This document shows, piece after piece, positions 11,106-20,239 of a stretch of DNA of 64,000 bases. Source of the DNA: Gymnopilus junonius (lineage: Eukaryota > Basidiomycota > Agaricomycetes > Agaricales > Galerinaceae); the NCBI GenBank assembly GCA_015501075.1, contig JADNYJ010000093.1, positions 1-64,000 on the forward strand, read 5' to 3'. Under the pieces are notes generated by a model. That model had not been told where the DNA came from. It saw only the letters and a program-made list of their open reading frames with translations, and made no database searches. The stretch's first letter is position 1. Every line of letters starts with the position of its first letter. A program made the position numbers and the translations under genes.

Positions 11106-12263
11106 TTAATTTTCATCTCGTTTCCTCAACTCTTTTTGATGCGTAGCTGCAAGAGTTTGGAATAATTCCAGCTCATCTGCCTCGCATTGAGAGATGAATG
11201 TCTCCTCCGAATCTGAGTCACCGAGCTCTTCAATGCTCGCTGACGCTATTTCACATACCTCAACAATATTTGTAGACACTGTAGCCATGTTGGGGTTCGC
11301 CATCCTCCAATTATCGATTCGCTCCTTGATGTTTCACCCATTTGCAAGCCTTGGCGAGACTTTTGACCCATCAGCAACCATATTTGGTTGTTCTGATCAT
11401 GCCGGCACCATCGTTCGACATATATTCCACGAGCTTCTGGCACTGCCGGATATAGTGATCTAGGTCTGAACAGAATGCACACCCTGGATTTGAGGGGGTT
11501 GCCTGTAACCTGAGGAATTATTTCCAGGTGCAAGTTTCAACTTTTTCATGATAGTCATGGGCAAGAGCATCCCATTTAGGGTCGTCATCATTGGAATTTA
11601 GGCCCGAAGCATCGTAAATTTCCGTTTAACTGTTGTTTTTGCTTTGGCTGTTTCAGCAACCGGTGCCGCAGAAGGTTGGTGAGGTGCGATCATTATTGCT
11701 GCTTTGTAAAATTCACCTAACTCCCAAGGATTATCTGGGGTGGTGGTTGGGTTTTTTAATTCGCAGCTGATCACGTACTTGATGCCTAAACTCGATGTGG
11801 AGACCCTGCATAAATAAATTGGAAATTTCCCTGTCTGATAGGCGAGATTTCGCTTTTAGGAAGGTTGACATCCTGAGAAAGGTGCGATAATATTCTCCGA
11901 ATTGGTTTTGGTTTTTAATCATCACTGCTGCATTGTCTTCTACGAATAGTTGTAGATCTGTGATGGAATATTCCGATCTCTGTCTGTGCCAGGGTAGAGT
12001 TTGGCGATTTCATCCTTAAAGGTCTTCCATACATTTCCATTTGCTGATGGCTGTTGTTCCCAGAGTTCAGCATCATCAGGCTTGGCATACATGATTGCCC
12101 ATTCTATAATTTCTTCATCTGTGAGAGAGGCTGCTTGGCCTAGTTTGTAAACTTGGTTGAGAAACTGCATCAAAGAATTTGCTTGTCCATCAAACTTGGG
12201 TGCCGAGGCATGACCACACGCTGGCATTGTCATCTTGGTTCGATTTTGTGTTGTGATTGGCAT
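11106..12263 (-). pseudogene. gag of the Gypsy element
   Basis: It starts at ATG 12263 (MPITTQNRTKM...). 11940-12263 carries the start of a retrotransposon capsid (WAIMYAKPDDAELWEQ, KLYPGTDRDR) and 11731-11925, in a new frame, continues it (FGEYYRTFLRMSTFL...FMQGLHIEFRHQVRDQL). A zinc knuckle of the form C-x2-C-x4-H-x4-C (CAFCSDLDHYIRQC) lies at 11440-11481. Gag would form the particle and bind element RNA. Frameshifts separate all three parts. Confidence 0.85.
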
Positions 12264-12630
12264 AATTAGAGTTGTGAGTGCTGGTAATCATGTTCCGTTG
12301 GCAACAGCGTGGTCGAAATTTATATATCTGGCGGTCTTGACCAGTCTACAGCAACAAAACATGGAGGTGTAGGTGACTCTCCGTCAGGTGATGGTGTTAA
12401 TAAGGGATCCGTGGGTGGTCTGTGACAATGGATCGGTCCTCCGGTGTGTAAAAGGAATCGTGGTGTAGTTGACAGTAATGTAGAGGCCAGAAAAACCTAA
12501 ACAGGTCTGCACCTAAAGAATAGACAGGAGCTAGTGTGGCTGCCCTTGATTAGATAAAAAAAGGAAATCAAGACCGGGTAGGGCCTATTTTGTTTTTAAG
12601 TTTCTGCTTGAAACAAATAAAAACCTAGAA

Positions 12631-12650
12631 CCCCCTCGCGGTGGGCTCCA
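12631..12650 (-). other. Primer-binding site (tRNA 3'-end complement)
   Basis: Two bases inside the 5' LTR the minus strand reads TGGAGCCCACCGCGAGGGGG. A TGG start matches the complement of a tRNA CCA tail. The implied tRNA 3' end (CTCGCGGTGGGCT-CCA) has a plausible T-stem CTCGC, 7-nt acceptor strand GGTGGGC and U discriminator. The tRNA identity is not established; a Thr-type T stem is one possibility. Its position confirms the LTR boundary. Confidence 0.7.
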
Positions 12651-12652
12651 GA

Positions 12653-13284
12653 TGAAATGATCCATTTGGTACAGATTGGGAAAGGGGTTTTAGGGGGATC
12701 TGAGGTTGTAGAGCTAGAGACTCCATCACTCGTGTTCTAGGAATTTGTTCAAGTAGAATCAAATGGGTTGAGTTATGTAATGATGATAAGATTATCTGTA
12801 ATAAAATGAGACTGAACGTTTACAGTTTCGAGCGTGTGAGTGGAAATCAGGGGGTGATATTCACTAGAGAATTTTTCTGGCTACTACATTCCTCTTTTTT
12901 ATACTTGTCTAGCTAGAAATATTCTACCGAAATTTTTATCTAGTGACGAAAATTTTAGCTGCTGAGTAGTTGGTGATTAGCAAATAAACTGAGTGGTGAT
13001 CAAATAAAGGGGCTGAATATGAGATTCTCGTCATGAAGGGGAGGTAAAGTAAAAGAAAGGGGCACCATATTTGTACCAATTAGGAAGGATCGGCGGCGTT
13101 GAGTCGTTGCTGATGCCAGCGGATAATTAAATCGTCGAAAATAGAATGGATGTATAGTTTGTACCTCGATGTTGTCCATTTATCGTGCTTGTGTTGGCGC
13201 GCGTCTTTTCAGGCAGAACCTGGAACAACTGTCGGATCATGCGTATACCGATTTTCCATGCGTAGTCAGAGCGCACACTCCACA
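12653..13284 (-). repeat. 5' LTR of the Gypsy element
   Basis: A 632 bp LTR, TG...CA, highly similar to the 3' LTR with scattered substitutions and indels. Its outer end (CACTCCACA, 13276-13284) abuts ankyrin-repeat coding sequence, so the element inserted into or recombined with that gene. LTR divergence could date the insertion. Confidence 0.9.
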
Positions 13285-15366
13285 ATAACTTGACAATCGC
13301 CTCATGACCTTTTGTCGAAGCTATCATGAGGGGAGTATGATCCTCGAGGTCAACTGCATTAACATCAATATCTTCGTAAGTGAGCAGTAGTCGAACAACT
13401 TCTTCATGGCCATCAAAGCAAGCTGAGGTGAGCACTCTGTATTGATGTGAATACCAACAAGTATAACGCGAAATAGTTGCATTAATGTCAACTTTTTGGT
13501 GAGAGAGGACTAGTTTGATGAGCTCAGGATCATTCTTCCTGGAAGCATAACAAAGAACGTCGGCAGCGTAAAAGGTGAGATCGAGGTCTTTTCGAGCAAG
13601 AAGCATCAGGAAAATTTCCTCATGTTGGCAGCTCCAAGCTATGCCGAAGGCAGTTCATCCTCCAGTGTCAGTTGCATTGATGTCGACTTCTTTGTATTGA
13701 AGAAGTAATTCAATGACTGCTGGATGATTATATGTGGAAGCATTAATAAGAGCTCAACCACTGTGTCTTGAGAGATCAAAGTCTTTCTGAGCAAGAAACA
13801 GTCAAACAATTTCTGGGTGCCCATACTTGCAAGCTATGCTAAGGGCAGTTTCACCATTGCTGTAAATTGCATTGATTTCAATTTCTTCGTGAGCGAGGAA
13901 TAATTTGACAATGTCACCGAAGCCATTCGTGCAAGCAATAAGGAAAGAATTAATGCCTTGCAGGTGCACGCCAAAAGAGAAACCTTTATGAGAAAGGATC
14001 AAGCAAACAATCACTTGGTGGCCATTATGAGAGGCTTCACTGAGGGCGGTAATTCCATTAGAGTACATAGCATTGACATCAGTTTGTTCAAGCGAGAGAA
14101 GAGATTGAATGACAGTTTCATGTCCACGCAAAACAGCCACGATAAGTGCTGTCGACCCAGGGATGTACGTCCATCATGAAGGTCCTCCACCAATGAAAGA
14201 ACATCGAGAACCCATAATACGCCGCTACGTGACATGGCAATAAGTGCTCGACTTCAAATGTTCTAAGCAAAGGTATTGCTGGTGGCGGTATATGTATGAG
14301 TGGATATCTGGGAGTGCTCAAGATCAACTTGGGTACGCAATCGGGAAGGCCATTTTCTCCATAACATGAGTGAGCATGGTGGCCCCAAAAATTGTATGCA
14401 TATTCAGTGAATGGCTCCTTGGCCAAAAGTGCTTCAAAAGTGCTCCGATCTTCAACTTTAAATTCCTGAAAACCAACTGCGAAGAGATAGTCAATGCAGG
14501 ATGTAGTGATAAGAGTGTGTGGTGTTGAAAGTGGGAAGGAGAGCGGTATTGAGAGAGGTTTTAGTGCGATATCTCTGAAGAAATTGTGCACAGTGTAGTC
14601 TGGATTGCATCAGAACGATTATAAGTAATGGAACATGTAAGAGTGTTACGAGCGAGGCGAACCATTTGGCTTTTTTCATCAATAATGACGAGTCCGCAGC
14701 AGAAGTCAGCAACCATTCCAATCGGTGTGATATAGTCATTGATACTGTTAATAGTGCAACTGGACCCGAGCTGGACTGCCAGCGCATGCTCCAACTCTTT
14801 GGTAGACAATGAACGAACAGTGTGTGTCAACCAAACAAGAGCACTTTTCGCAAGGGAAGCATCTGCCTTGTTCTGTGTCTCAATTTGTTCTAAAGTAGCC
14901 ATATACATCTTATCCAGGTCAGACAGAAGAGACGCAGCTACCTTTAAAATTGCATTCTTGTTGTTACACTTAGACAACGCATTGACGTGCAATGAGACTG
15001 CCAAGAACCTTGATACAATCAGTAATTATTGATGTTTTTGATAATCCATATACGTACATGCCGTTCGAGTGTTTCATCAGACTATCAACGATTTGGTCCT
15101 GGAAGTGTTCATCACCTGTATGATGCGAAGCAGGCGAGGATCCTGAAGTTGATTGGAGAAAGCCAGTCAGCAACCTCCCTCAGTCCTAATTAGATGTTGA
15201 TAAACTGAGTGATAACGGTATTGAAGTCAATAGACAGATGACGGGCGAACTCACTGTCGATGGGATCCTTTTCAGGGGTGTTGTATACCATATCTCCTCC
15301 AACGAAATGGAAATTTCCACCACTAACTACAACATCGCTTGCTCCAGAAAAAGCATACATCGACAT
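13285..15366 (-). pseudogene. NACHT/ankyrin STAND-type gene, NACHT core deleted, 3' end cut by the LTR
   Basis: ATG at 15366 starts an exon whose first part carries SGGNFHFVGGDMVYN, a motif seen at the N-terminus of many agaricomycete signalling proteins. A stop follows (INI-TAA); downstream VADWLSPINFR resembles the linker before NACHT. The next recognisable segment (DEHFQDQIVDSLMKHSNGM) is the NACHT C-terminus, so Walker A, Walker B and sensors are missing. Splicing 15009-15057 (49 nt) joins NGM to FLAVSLHVNAL. Splicing 14600-14649 (50 nt) joins RLA to HYTVHNFFRDI, so splice sites are preserved. Ankyrin repeats (KGHEAIVKLL, GHPEIV type) follow and end at the LTR. Breaks: a frameshift near 14150 and TGA at 13802, 13754 and 13655, each explained by CGA to TGA. 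Such proteins act in fungal self/non-self recognition or cell death; this copy is dead. Confidence 0.8.
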
Positions 15367-17331
15367 AGTCGTCCTCTCACCGGCGTGAAATCTTTGACAT
15401 TATTAATGGATGGCATCAAGGACGATGGAAAGCCTGCACCGTACAAGGACTCTGTGCTCCAGAATTTCCCACTGTGTATAGCTGCAGAGATCTAGTAACG
15501 AATTGAGGGCAATTGATTAGTGAAAGAGTTGGAGCCTGGAGGGCCTGAATCCTGATGTGTATTTGATGCTGAGGGTTACGGGTTACATGAACAGAAATCC
15601 CACACTGACACACCTTGGAAATCTTATAATCACAGTTAGTCTCACGAGTGTCGACAATCCCTGCGACCGTTCCTTGTTTCCGCATGATTGATTTCTGGAT
15701 ATTTTGATAGCACCGTTATTTTTTTATTTCTTAAAGGACACTACTAGCAAAATACGGAAGGATAAACTCCAGCTTGAAAGTTGGAGCTAAAGGATGGCGA
15801 CGGCGCATACTACGCATTGGTTGGTACCTTGTTGAAAGAGCCTTCTCCCGCGCCTTACATCGTCCACGTCAGGGGAGCAACCACCACATGCCATCCCTCC
15901 CTTGGGACGAATATGTGCCTTTCGCGACACTGTCATTAACCACCACTCACAATCGGCCACTCCTCATCCATTATTATCCTCATCCCGATTCCCAGGGTGA
16001 AAAAAAACTTGATCTAAGTAGTCTCATTCTTCTCGAGAGCTTCCTCTCCTCCATACACGCCTCCAAACAATTCCTAGAAAGAGCAGAGCACGAGTGGACC
16101 AGTGATACTGAGGTGTAGAGACATGGGTACGCTGGCGAGCCGCGGAAGGCTGCTTCAGGGTTGCTCCACCTCCGCCAACGATCCAGCTCATCCTTCAAGC
16201 TTCATGATCAACCCATCCTCTAACCCCTCCTTTTCTTCACCTGCCCGAGCTTAAGACTACCTATGCGTCATAGCAAAGTCCAAAATCGGCCCTCCACGCA
16301 CGCTGCTTGCTGCCTGTTAACTGTGAATTGCAATTGAAGCTGTCGTAGTGAAGCAGACAAAGAATGATGGAGGCCAAGGTTGGTGGAGTATCGCCCTTGG
16401 TTGAGCGGAAATCTGTACCGCCATGACTAAGATCGAGAAGGTGTGGTCAATTGCATCGGGTGAATAGAGTACGGCAGTGAAGGTTTGGGGTTGAAACCGA
16501 GTCGCGTAAGACAAGAAAGGCGTAGACATGGAGGTAGAAGAGAGGGAGAAGAGAGAAAAGTGGAAGCATCAATGTGAGTTGCAGCTCAACCGATATACTG
16601 AGCTCCCTGGGATATGAATGTAAGCAATGATGCTCCTCGTAATTTGACGTGGCAACGACCTATTAACGCTAGTTCACGGCCTCGCTTCCAATTCTCCGCT
16701 TCATACACATTCAGGAAAGAAGTTGGGGCACAGCAGATCCTACAACGATCCCGAATTCGAAACGCTGCGCACGAAGTATGCATACGGCAATGGAGCCAAA
16801 TGCTTGGACACCGCGGACGTGGACGAATCTTCTATACACTCCTCATTCTGTAGGCGACGACCCTCGGTACCGATCAGCTCCACCCTACCCATTCATAGCC
16901 TAAGCCTCCATAGAAAACACGCCCATAGGTGAATGAAGGGTTGGGCAGACATTGGCTGTGCTGACGATCAAGAGGGTGCGGGTTGTCATCCAACTGCGCT
17001 CGGTTTGTGTCCCAGCCGCATCCGCACGCGCCAACGATTTCACCCCGTGTTATGTAATGCTCGAAACTACGATATTGCCGAAGGTGAGGGCAGCGAGGAT
17101 GAGCACAGTGGGGATGGTGTATTTCATCGCGTCACGTCGTATTCTGATGTCGACGAGGGGGAATCGTCAGTCCATCATTGCCTTTCGAGAATCTTAATAA
17201 ATACTTACCTTTCTTTGAAGGAGTTGGGGTACTCTGCAGTTGCAACAACGAGTTATCGTCATTTTATGCCGAGGCTCTATGAACCCGAGAATCCACATTG
17301 GTCTGCTGATCCATCTCAGAGGTACGTATAT
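15367..17331. other. No assignable gene
   Basis: Short ORFs occur on both strands (for example 15774-16118 plus, 16317-16529 minus, 16933-17346 plus). None shows a domain, signal peptide or convincing splice structure. It may hold decayed coding sequence, but I cannot support any particular gene. Confidence 0.4.
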
Positions 17332-17543
17332 CACTGCTGGCACTGAGTAGTGTTTCTTGAGTAAACAGTACCTGGGAAACATGTCATATGACTTTTTTTC
17401 CCCTGTTTCTTGAGAAACACTGGTCGGCCATACCAAATTAGGCAAGGCCGAATGCTGGTTTCTGGAGAAACATCTAAAAAAAATCAGGTGACGTGTTTCT
17501 TTCATGCTGTTTCCCAAAGAAACAGAGGTTGGTGCCAGCAGTG
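17332..17543. mobile_element. 212 bp MITE with 12-bp TIRs
   Basis: Terminal inverted repeats CACTGCTGGCAC and GTGCCAGCAGTG are perfect over 12 bp. Both ends are flanked by TAT (17329-17331 and 17544-17546), giving a TA or TAT target duplication. The interior holds several imperfect palindromes built from GTTTC and GAAAC halves: GTTTCTTGAGTAAAC near 17352, perfect GTTTCTTGAGAAAC near 17405, GTTTCTGGAGAAAC near 17458, and GTTTCCCAAAGAAAC near 17509. There is no coding capacity. Confidence 0.8.
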
Positions 17544-17608
17544 TATGTGCCTCCTGGTCACTAGTCATCCCCTTATTCTAACCCATCCGTTTACCCTACG
17601 ACTAAGAC

Positions 17609-17748
17609 TATTTCGGATCTGTGGAGGGCGGCACCATCTTCAGTCGTTCAGAGCTCTTTGGATCGGACTTTGGATGCAAACGTACTTGCCAGGGCAAATG
17701 TGTGGACGACAAATATTCCGAGCTCGATGAGTACCGCCAGAAGTTGTG
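17609..17748 (+). CDS. Possible terminal exon of an unknown Cys-containing protein
   Basis: The frame reads YFGSVEGGTIFSRSELFGSD then FGCKRTCQGKCVDDKYSELD and ends EYRQKL-stop. Amino-acid composition and cysteine spacing (CKRTCQGKC) look like real coding sequence rather than a chance ORF, and an AG lies just upstream for a splice acceptor. I could not connect upstream exons. The MITE at 17332-17543 may lie in an intron or in the promoter of this gene. No family is recognised. Confidence 0.35.
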
Positions 17749-18208
17749 AGCCGACCTTCCGGTATGTTTCGACCTGCCACTTTGGGCGAAACTGCAGGCA
17801 CTGAAGGACGATTAATTAGTATAATCGAGGACGTTATGATTGTCAGTACCTGCGCTTGAATACATGAAATAACTTATCACGAGGAACATGTTATGCTCCG
17901 TCAAGGTTTAGTCTAATATTCATCGTTGACGCCAAGACTTTTCGTGTCAGCGCATGGAGACATGGGGGGTGGGCTGATGGCTATCACTTCGCACGTTGAG
18001 GGCCACCCCCGTCAGCAAACAACTCTTCGCTCCAGACCTTCAACCCCAACGTCGTCGAGCTGCAGAGTTTCATCGTGCGGCCCCCTTCTCGAACGGACTG
18101 GAAACTATTTATCTCGGGCGCTCACGCAGCCTAGTTCTTGGCGTGCCTATCGATTTGCGGGCTTCATCGTTTGGTCTCTTGACGACTCTACGACCCGCAT
18201 TTACCGAC
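17749..18208. other. No assignable gene
   Basis: An ORF at 17926-18243 and overlapping frames lack recognisable features. The 3' end may belong to the first exon of the Cys-rich gene that follows. Confidence 0.35.
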
Positions 18209-18784
18209 ATTTTCGCCGTTTACTCAGACTCAGCAAGTCCTAGTTGCTGTGAGTTCAACCCATATCTGTCTAGATATACTACTTCACTGACCTGACAGCA
18301 GTTTGGAGAAAGGATGTCCAACGTCACCTGCTATGGCTTCAAATGCACCACCATCAGCACCTGGGAGCCCACCCTACGCACCTGCTGTCAGTCGCCTACC
18401 AACAGCACTTCCAGCAGCACCACGGGCGGACGATCCGTCAATGAATTCGGAGAATTCTTCTGCGCAGGCAACGCCCTCGGACCCACCGTGACCTGCTTCA
18501 ATCAAACGTTCCAAGCGCAAAAATCGCAGTTCGACGTGTACACCCTCGATTGCTTTGACGATGTTGGGGATTTGGTGGACGCGGGGGCGGTGAGCACGAG
18601 CAATAGCACGGCGTTTGCGTGTTCGAAGAATTTTTTGTCGAATTGTTATGATACGAATGGGAATAAGACGGAAGATCCGAGAAGTGGGTCAGGTTGCGGG
18701 AACGGGAGTGGGAGCTCAGGGTCTGGTTCTGGCTCGTCGTCGGGTGTGATACCGATTCTGTTTAATCCGAAGTGGCCGTGTTGA
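18209..18784 (+). CDS. Cys-rich, Ser/Gly-tailed secreted-type protein (partial model)
   Basis: The exon 18299-18784 reads QFGERMSNVTCYGFKC... with about ten cysteines, several N-x-S/T sites and a Ser/Gly-rich tail (GNGSGSSGSGSGSSSG). A preceding exon may end ...TQTQQVLVA at 18248, with an intron 18249-18298 (GTGAGT...CAG) joining in phase. After the stop at 18784 a hydrophobic stretch (VAVLIVATLLLSSFV) exists in another frame. A one-base shift would make it a GPI-anchor-type tail, so the real C-terminus may be frameshifted here. No signal peptide was located with confidence. Function is unknown; a wall or secreted role is inference from composition. Confidence 0.45.
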
Positions 18785-19493
18785 TAGTTGCGACTTTGCT
18801 GCTATCGAGTTTCGTGTCGGATGAGGAACAGGGAGCGGGTAACGTACTCTACAAGCATTATCGAATTGAGCTGGGATGTGTACTCTATGTTTTAATTGAA
18901 CCTTGTTTGCTGGTTATGATATTGGTTCCTTTTCGAAGCCGGTAGCGCCTGGGCTCTGATCCATGTGCACCACAGCAGACAAGTTGTCAAGTAGGCGAAA
19001 CCTCACCCTCTTCTGCAAGGAATAACAAGCATATAACTTATGGCAATGTACGTTACACATGAGAACCGACTGCTTTAAATATCGGGAAATCCAAAAGGAT
19101 TCATATCTTCGAATTCGAGTTTCGACGATTTGCACATCATCGTTATCTGTCAAGTTTAAAATCCGGGTCATTCTTCGGACACGTAGGAATCCGGTTCCAG
19201 CTCAAAGCGCATCGGATTTGAATATCCTAGTGTATTGACACTGATCTCCTATCAACAGAATTGATCAGAAAGGACCGTATTCACTTCCCCCTTGCAAAAG
19301 TTTCGTATGACGTTGGTAGGACCTGGAGTCGGGTAAGCAGGGGATGTTAATTGATACGACATTGGCAGCGGACGATCAAAATCTTGGGGCTTGGCACATT
19401 TAATTTAATGCAGCATTACTTCGGAGCCCTAAGAGGCGGTCTACATAACATGGTGTGAGTCCTTGTGCATTTGACAATACAAACAAAGGTTGT
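18785..19493. other. No assignable gene
   Basis: AT-richer sequence with one minus-strand ORF (18914-19171) that has no recognisable features. It probably contains the 3' flanks of both neighbours. Confidence 0.4.
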
Positions 19494-20053
19494 TCAAGAT
19501 TTCGTGACGATGATGACCAATATAAAGGCTACTTGGGATGTTGGTAAGACTTTTATAACATAGTCAATTAATACGCTGATAATGGATACAGACACGGGCG
19601 AGCACTTGGCACAAACTTGGCAGGAGAACGACTTAGCCACAAGTCTGATCTCCGCTTCAATTTTTTTTTCAGACACACCGATCATGATTTGCATATCAAT
19701 CACGCCCGTCGAGTCACTATTCCCGACCTCTCTGACCTTGCATTCGGACGCCCAATCATAGCCCATCGTGGGCCGATATTTTAAGTTTTGTCTTTCCTTG
19801 AAATGCCGATGCGCGTCACGAGAAACTTCGCAGAAGGCTGAGCCTTGCAGGAGGTTCAGGTGGTTCGTCATGATCATTCCGAAGTAGTGGTGAACTGAAC
19901 GTTTTCTCTTCGACGGGCAGATATGATGGTTTTGCAAAAAGATTCATCCTGCAAGTTTTCAAGAAAGAGCTTTCCGAACAATGCATAGCCTTCATTGAAA
20001 ACTTCGATAGCAACCACTGAGGTTTCGAGTTGATACTCGACACTATCTACCAT
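19494..20053 (-). pseudogene. Unknown protein, frameshifted
   Basis: From ATG 20053 one frame reads MVDSVEYQLETSVVAIEVFN and on through FGKLFLENLQDESFCKTIIS to a TGA after about 59 residues. A second frame then continues without a gap (LLQGSAFCEVSRDAHRHFKE, KYRPTMGYDWASECKVREVG, SDSTGVIDMQIMIGVSEKKI). Both halves have protein-like composition, so this is probably one gene with a one-base frameshift near 19880. No GT-AG intron repairs it. The family is not recognised. Confidence 0.4.
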
Positions 20054-20239
20054 TGCGCCTAGTCTTTATTTGTGGCCAAGATAATTTGCTCAGGACTTGC
20101 AGTTTCAAGTTGGCGGAGCAGGGCCGGGGGGGTGCTCTTTCTCCATTCTCCTAAAGACGTTCATATCTTGGCGCCTGTTGTTCGTACGTATATAATCCAG
20201 CTTTTGAGGATGCGATTGACCTCATCAAGGTACCATACC

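Larger units (their letters stand above)
5020..13284 (-). mobile_element. Ty3/Gypsy LTR retrotransposon, two LTRs, decayed
   Basis: An 8265 bp element in minus orientation: 5' LTR 12653-13284, primer-binding site 12631-12650, gag about 11.1-12.26 kb, protease and linker 9.5-10.84 kb, RT 8.6-9.45 kb, RNase H 8.16-8.6 kb, integrase 6.6-7.9 kb, an antisense ORF at 5.73-6.5 kb, a purine tract and 3' LTR 5020-5654. Gene order PR-RT-RH-IN identifies Ty3/Gypsy. Every reading frame is broken and three catalytic residues are replaced. The bases flanking the element (cttcc left, ataac right) do not form a target-site duplication, which fits the left flank having been rearranged by the palindrome. The right end sits inside an ankyrin-repeat coding region. 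Confidence 0.93.

Noticed and set aside
5015..13289. Target-site duplication of the Gypsy element
   Set aside because: The flanks cttcc and ataac do not match, probably because the left flank was replaced during palindrome formation.
17341..17530. Heat-shock elements in the GTTTC/GAAAC palindromes
   Set aside because: The spacing between TTC and GAA halves is four bases rather than two, and the sites are confined to the MITE.
18299..18784. Glucanosyltransferase (GH72-type) C-terminal domain
   Set aside because: The Cys-rich, Ser-tailed layout is similar in style but the catalytic domain and the X8-type Cys pattern are missing.
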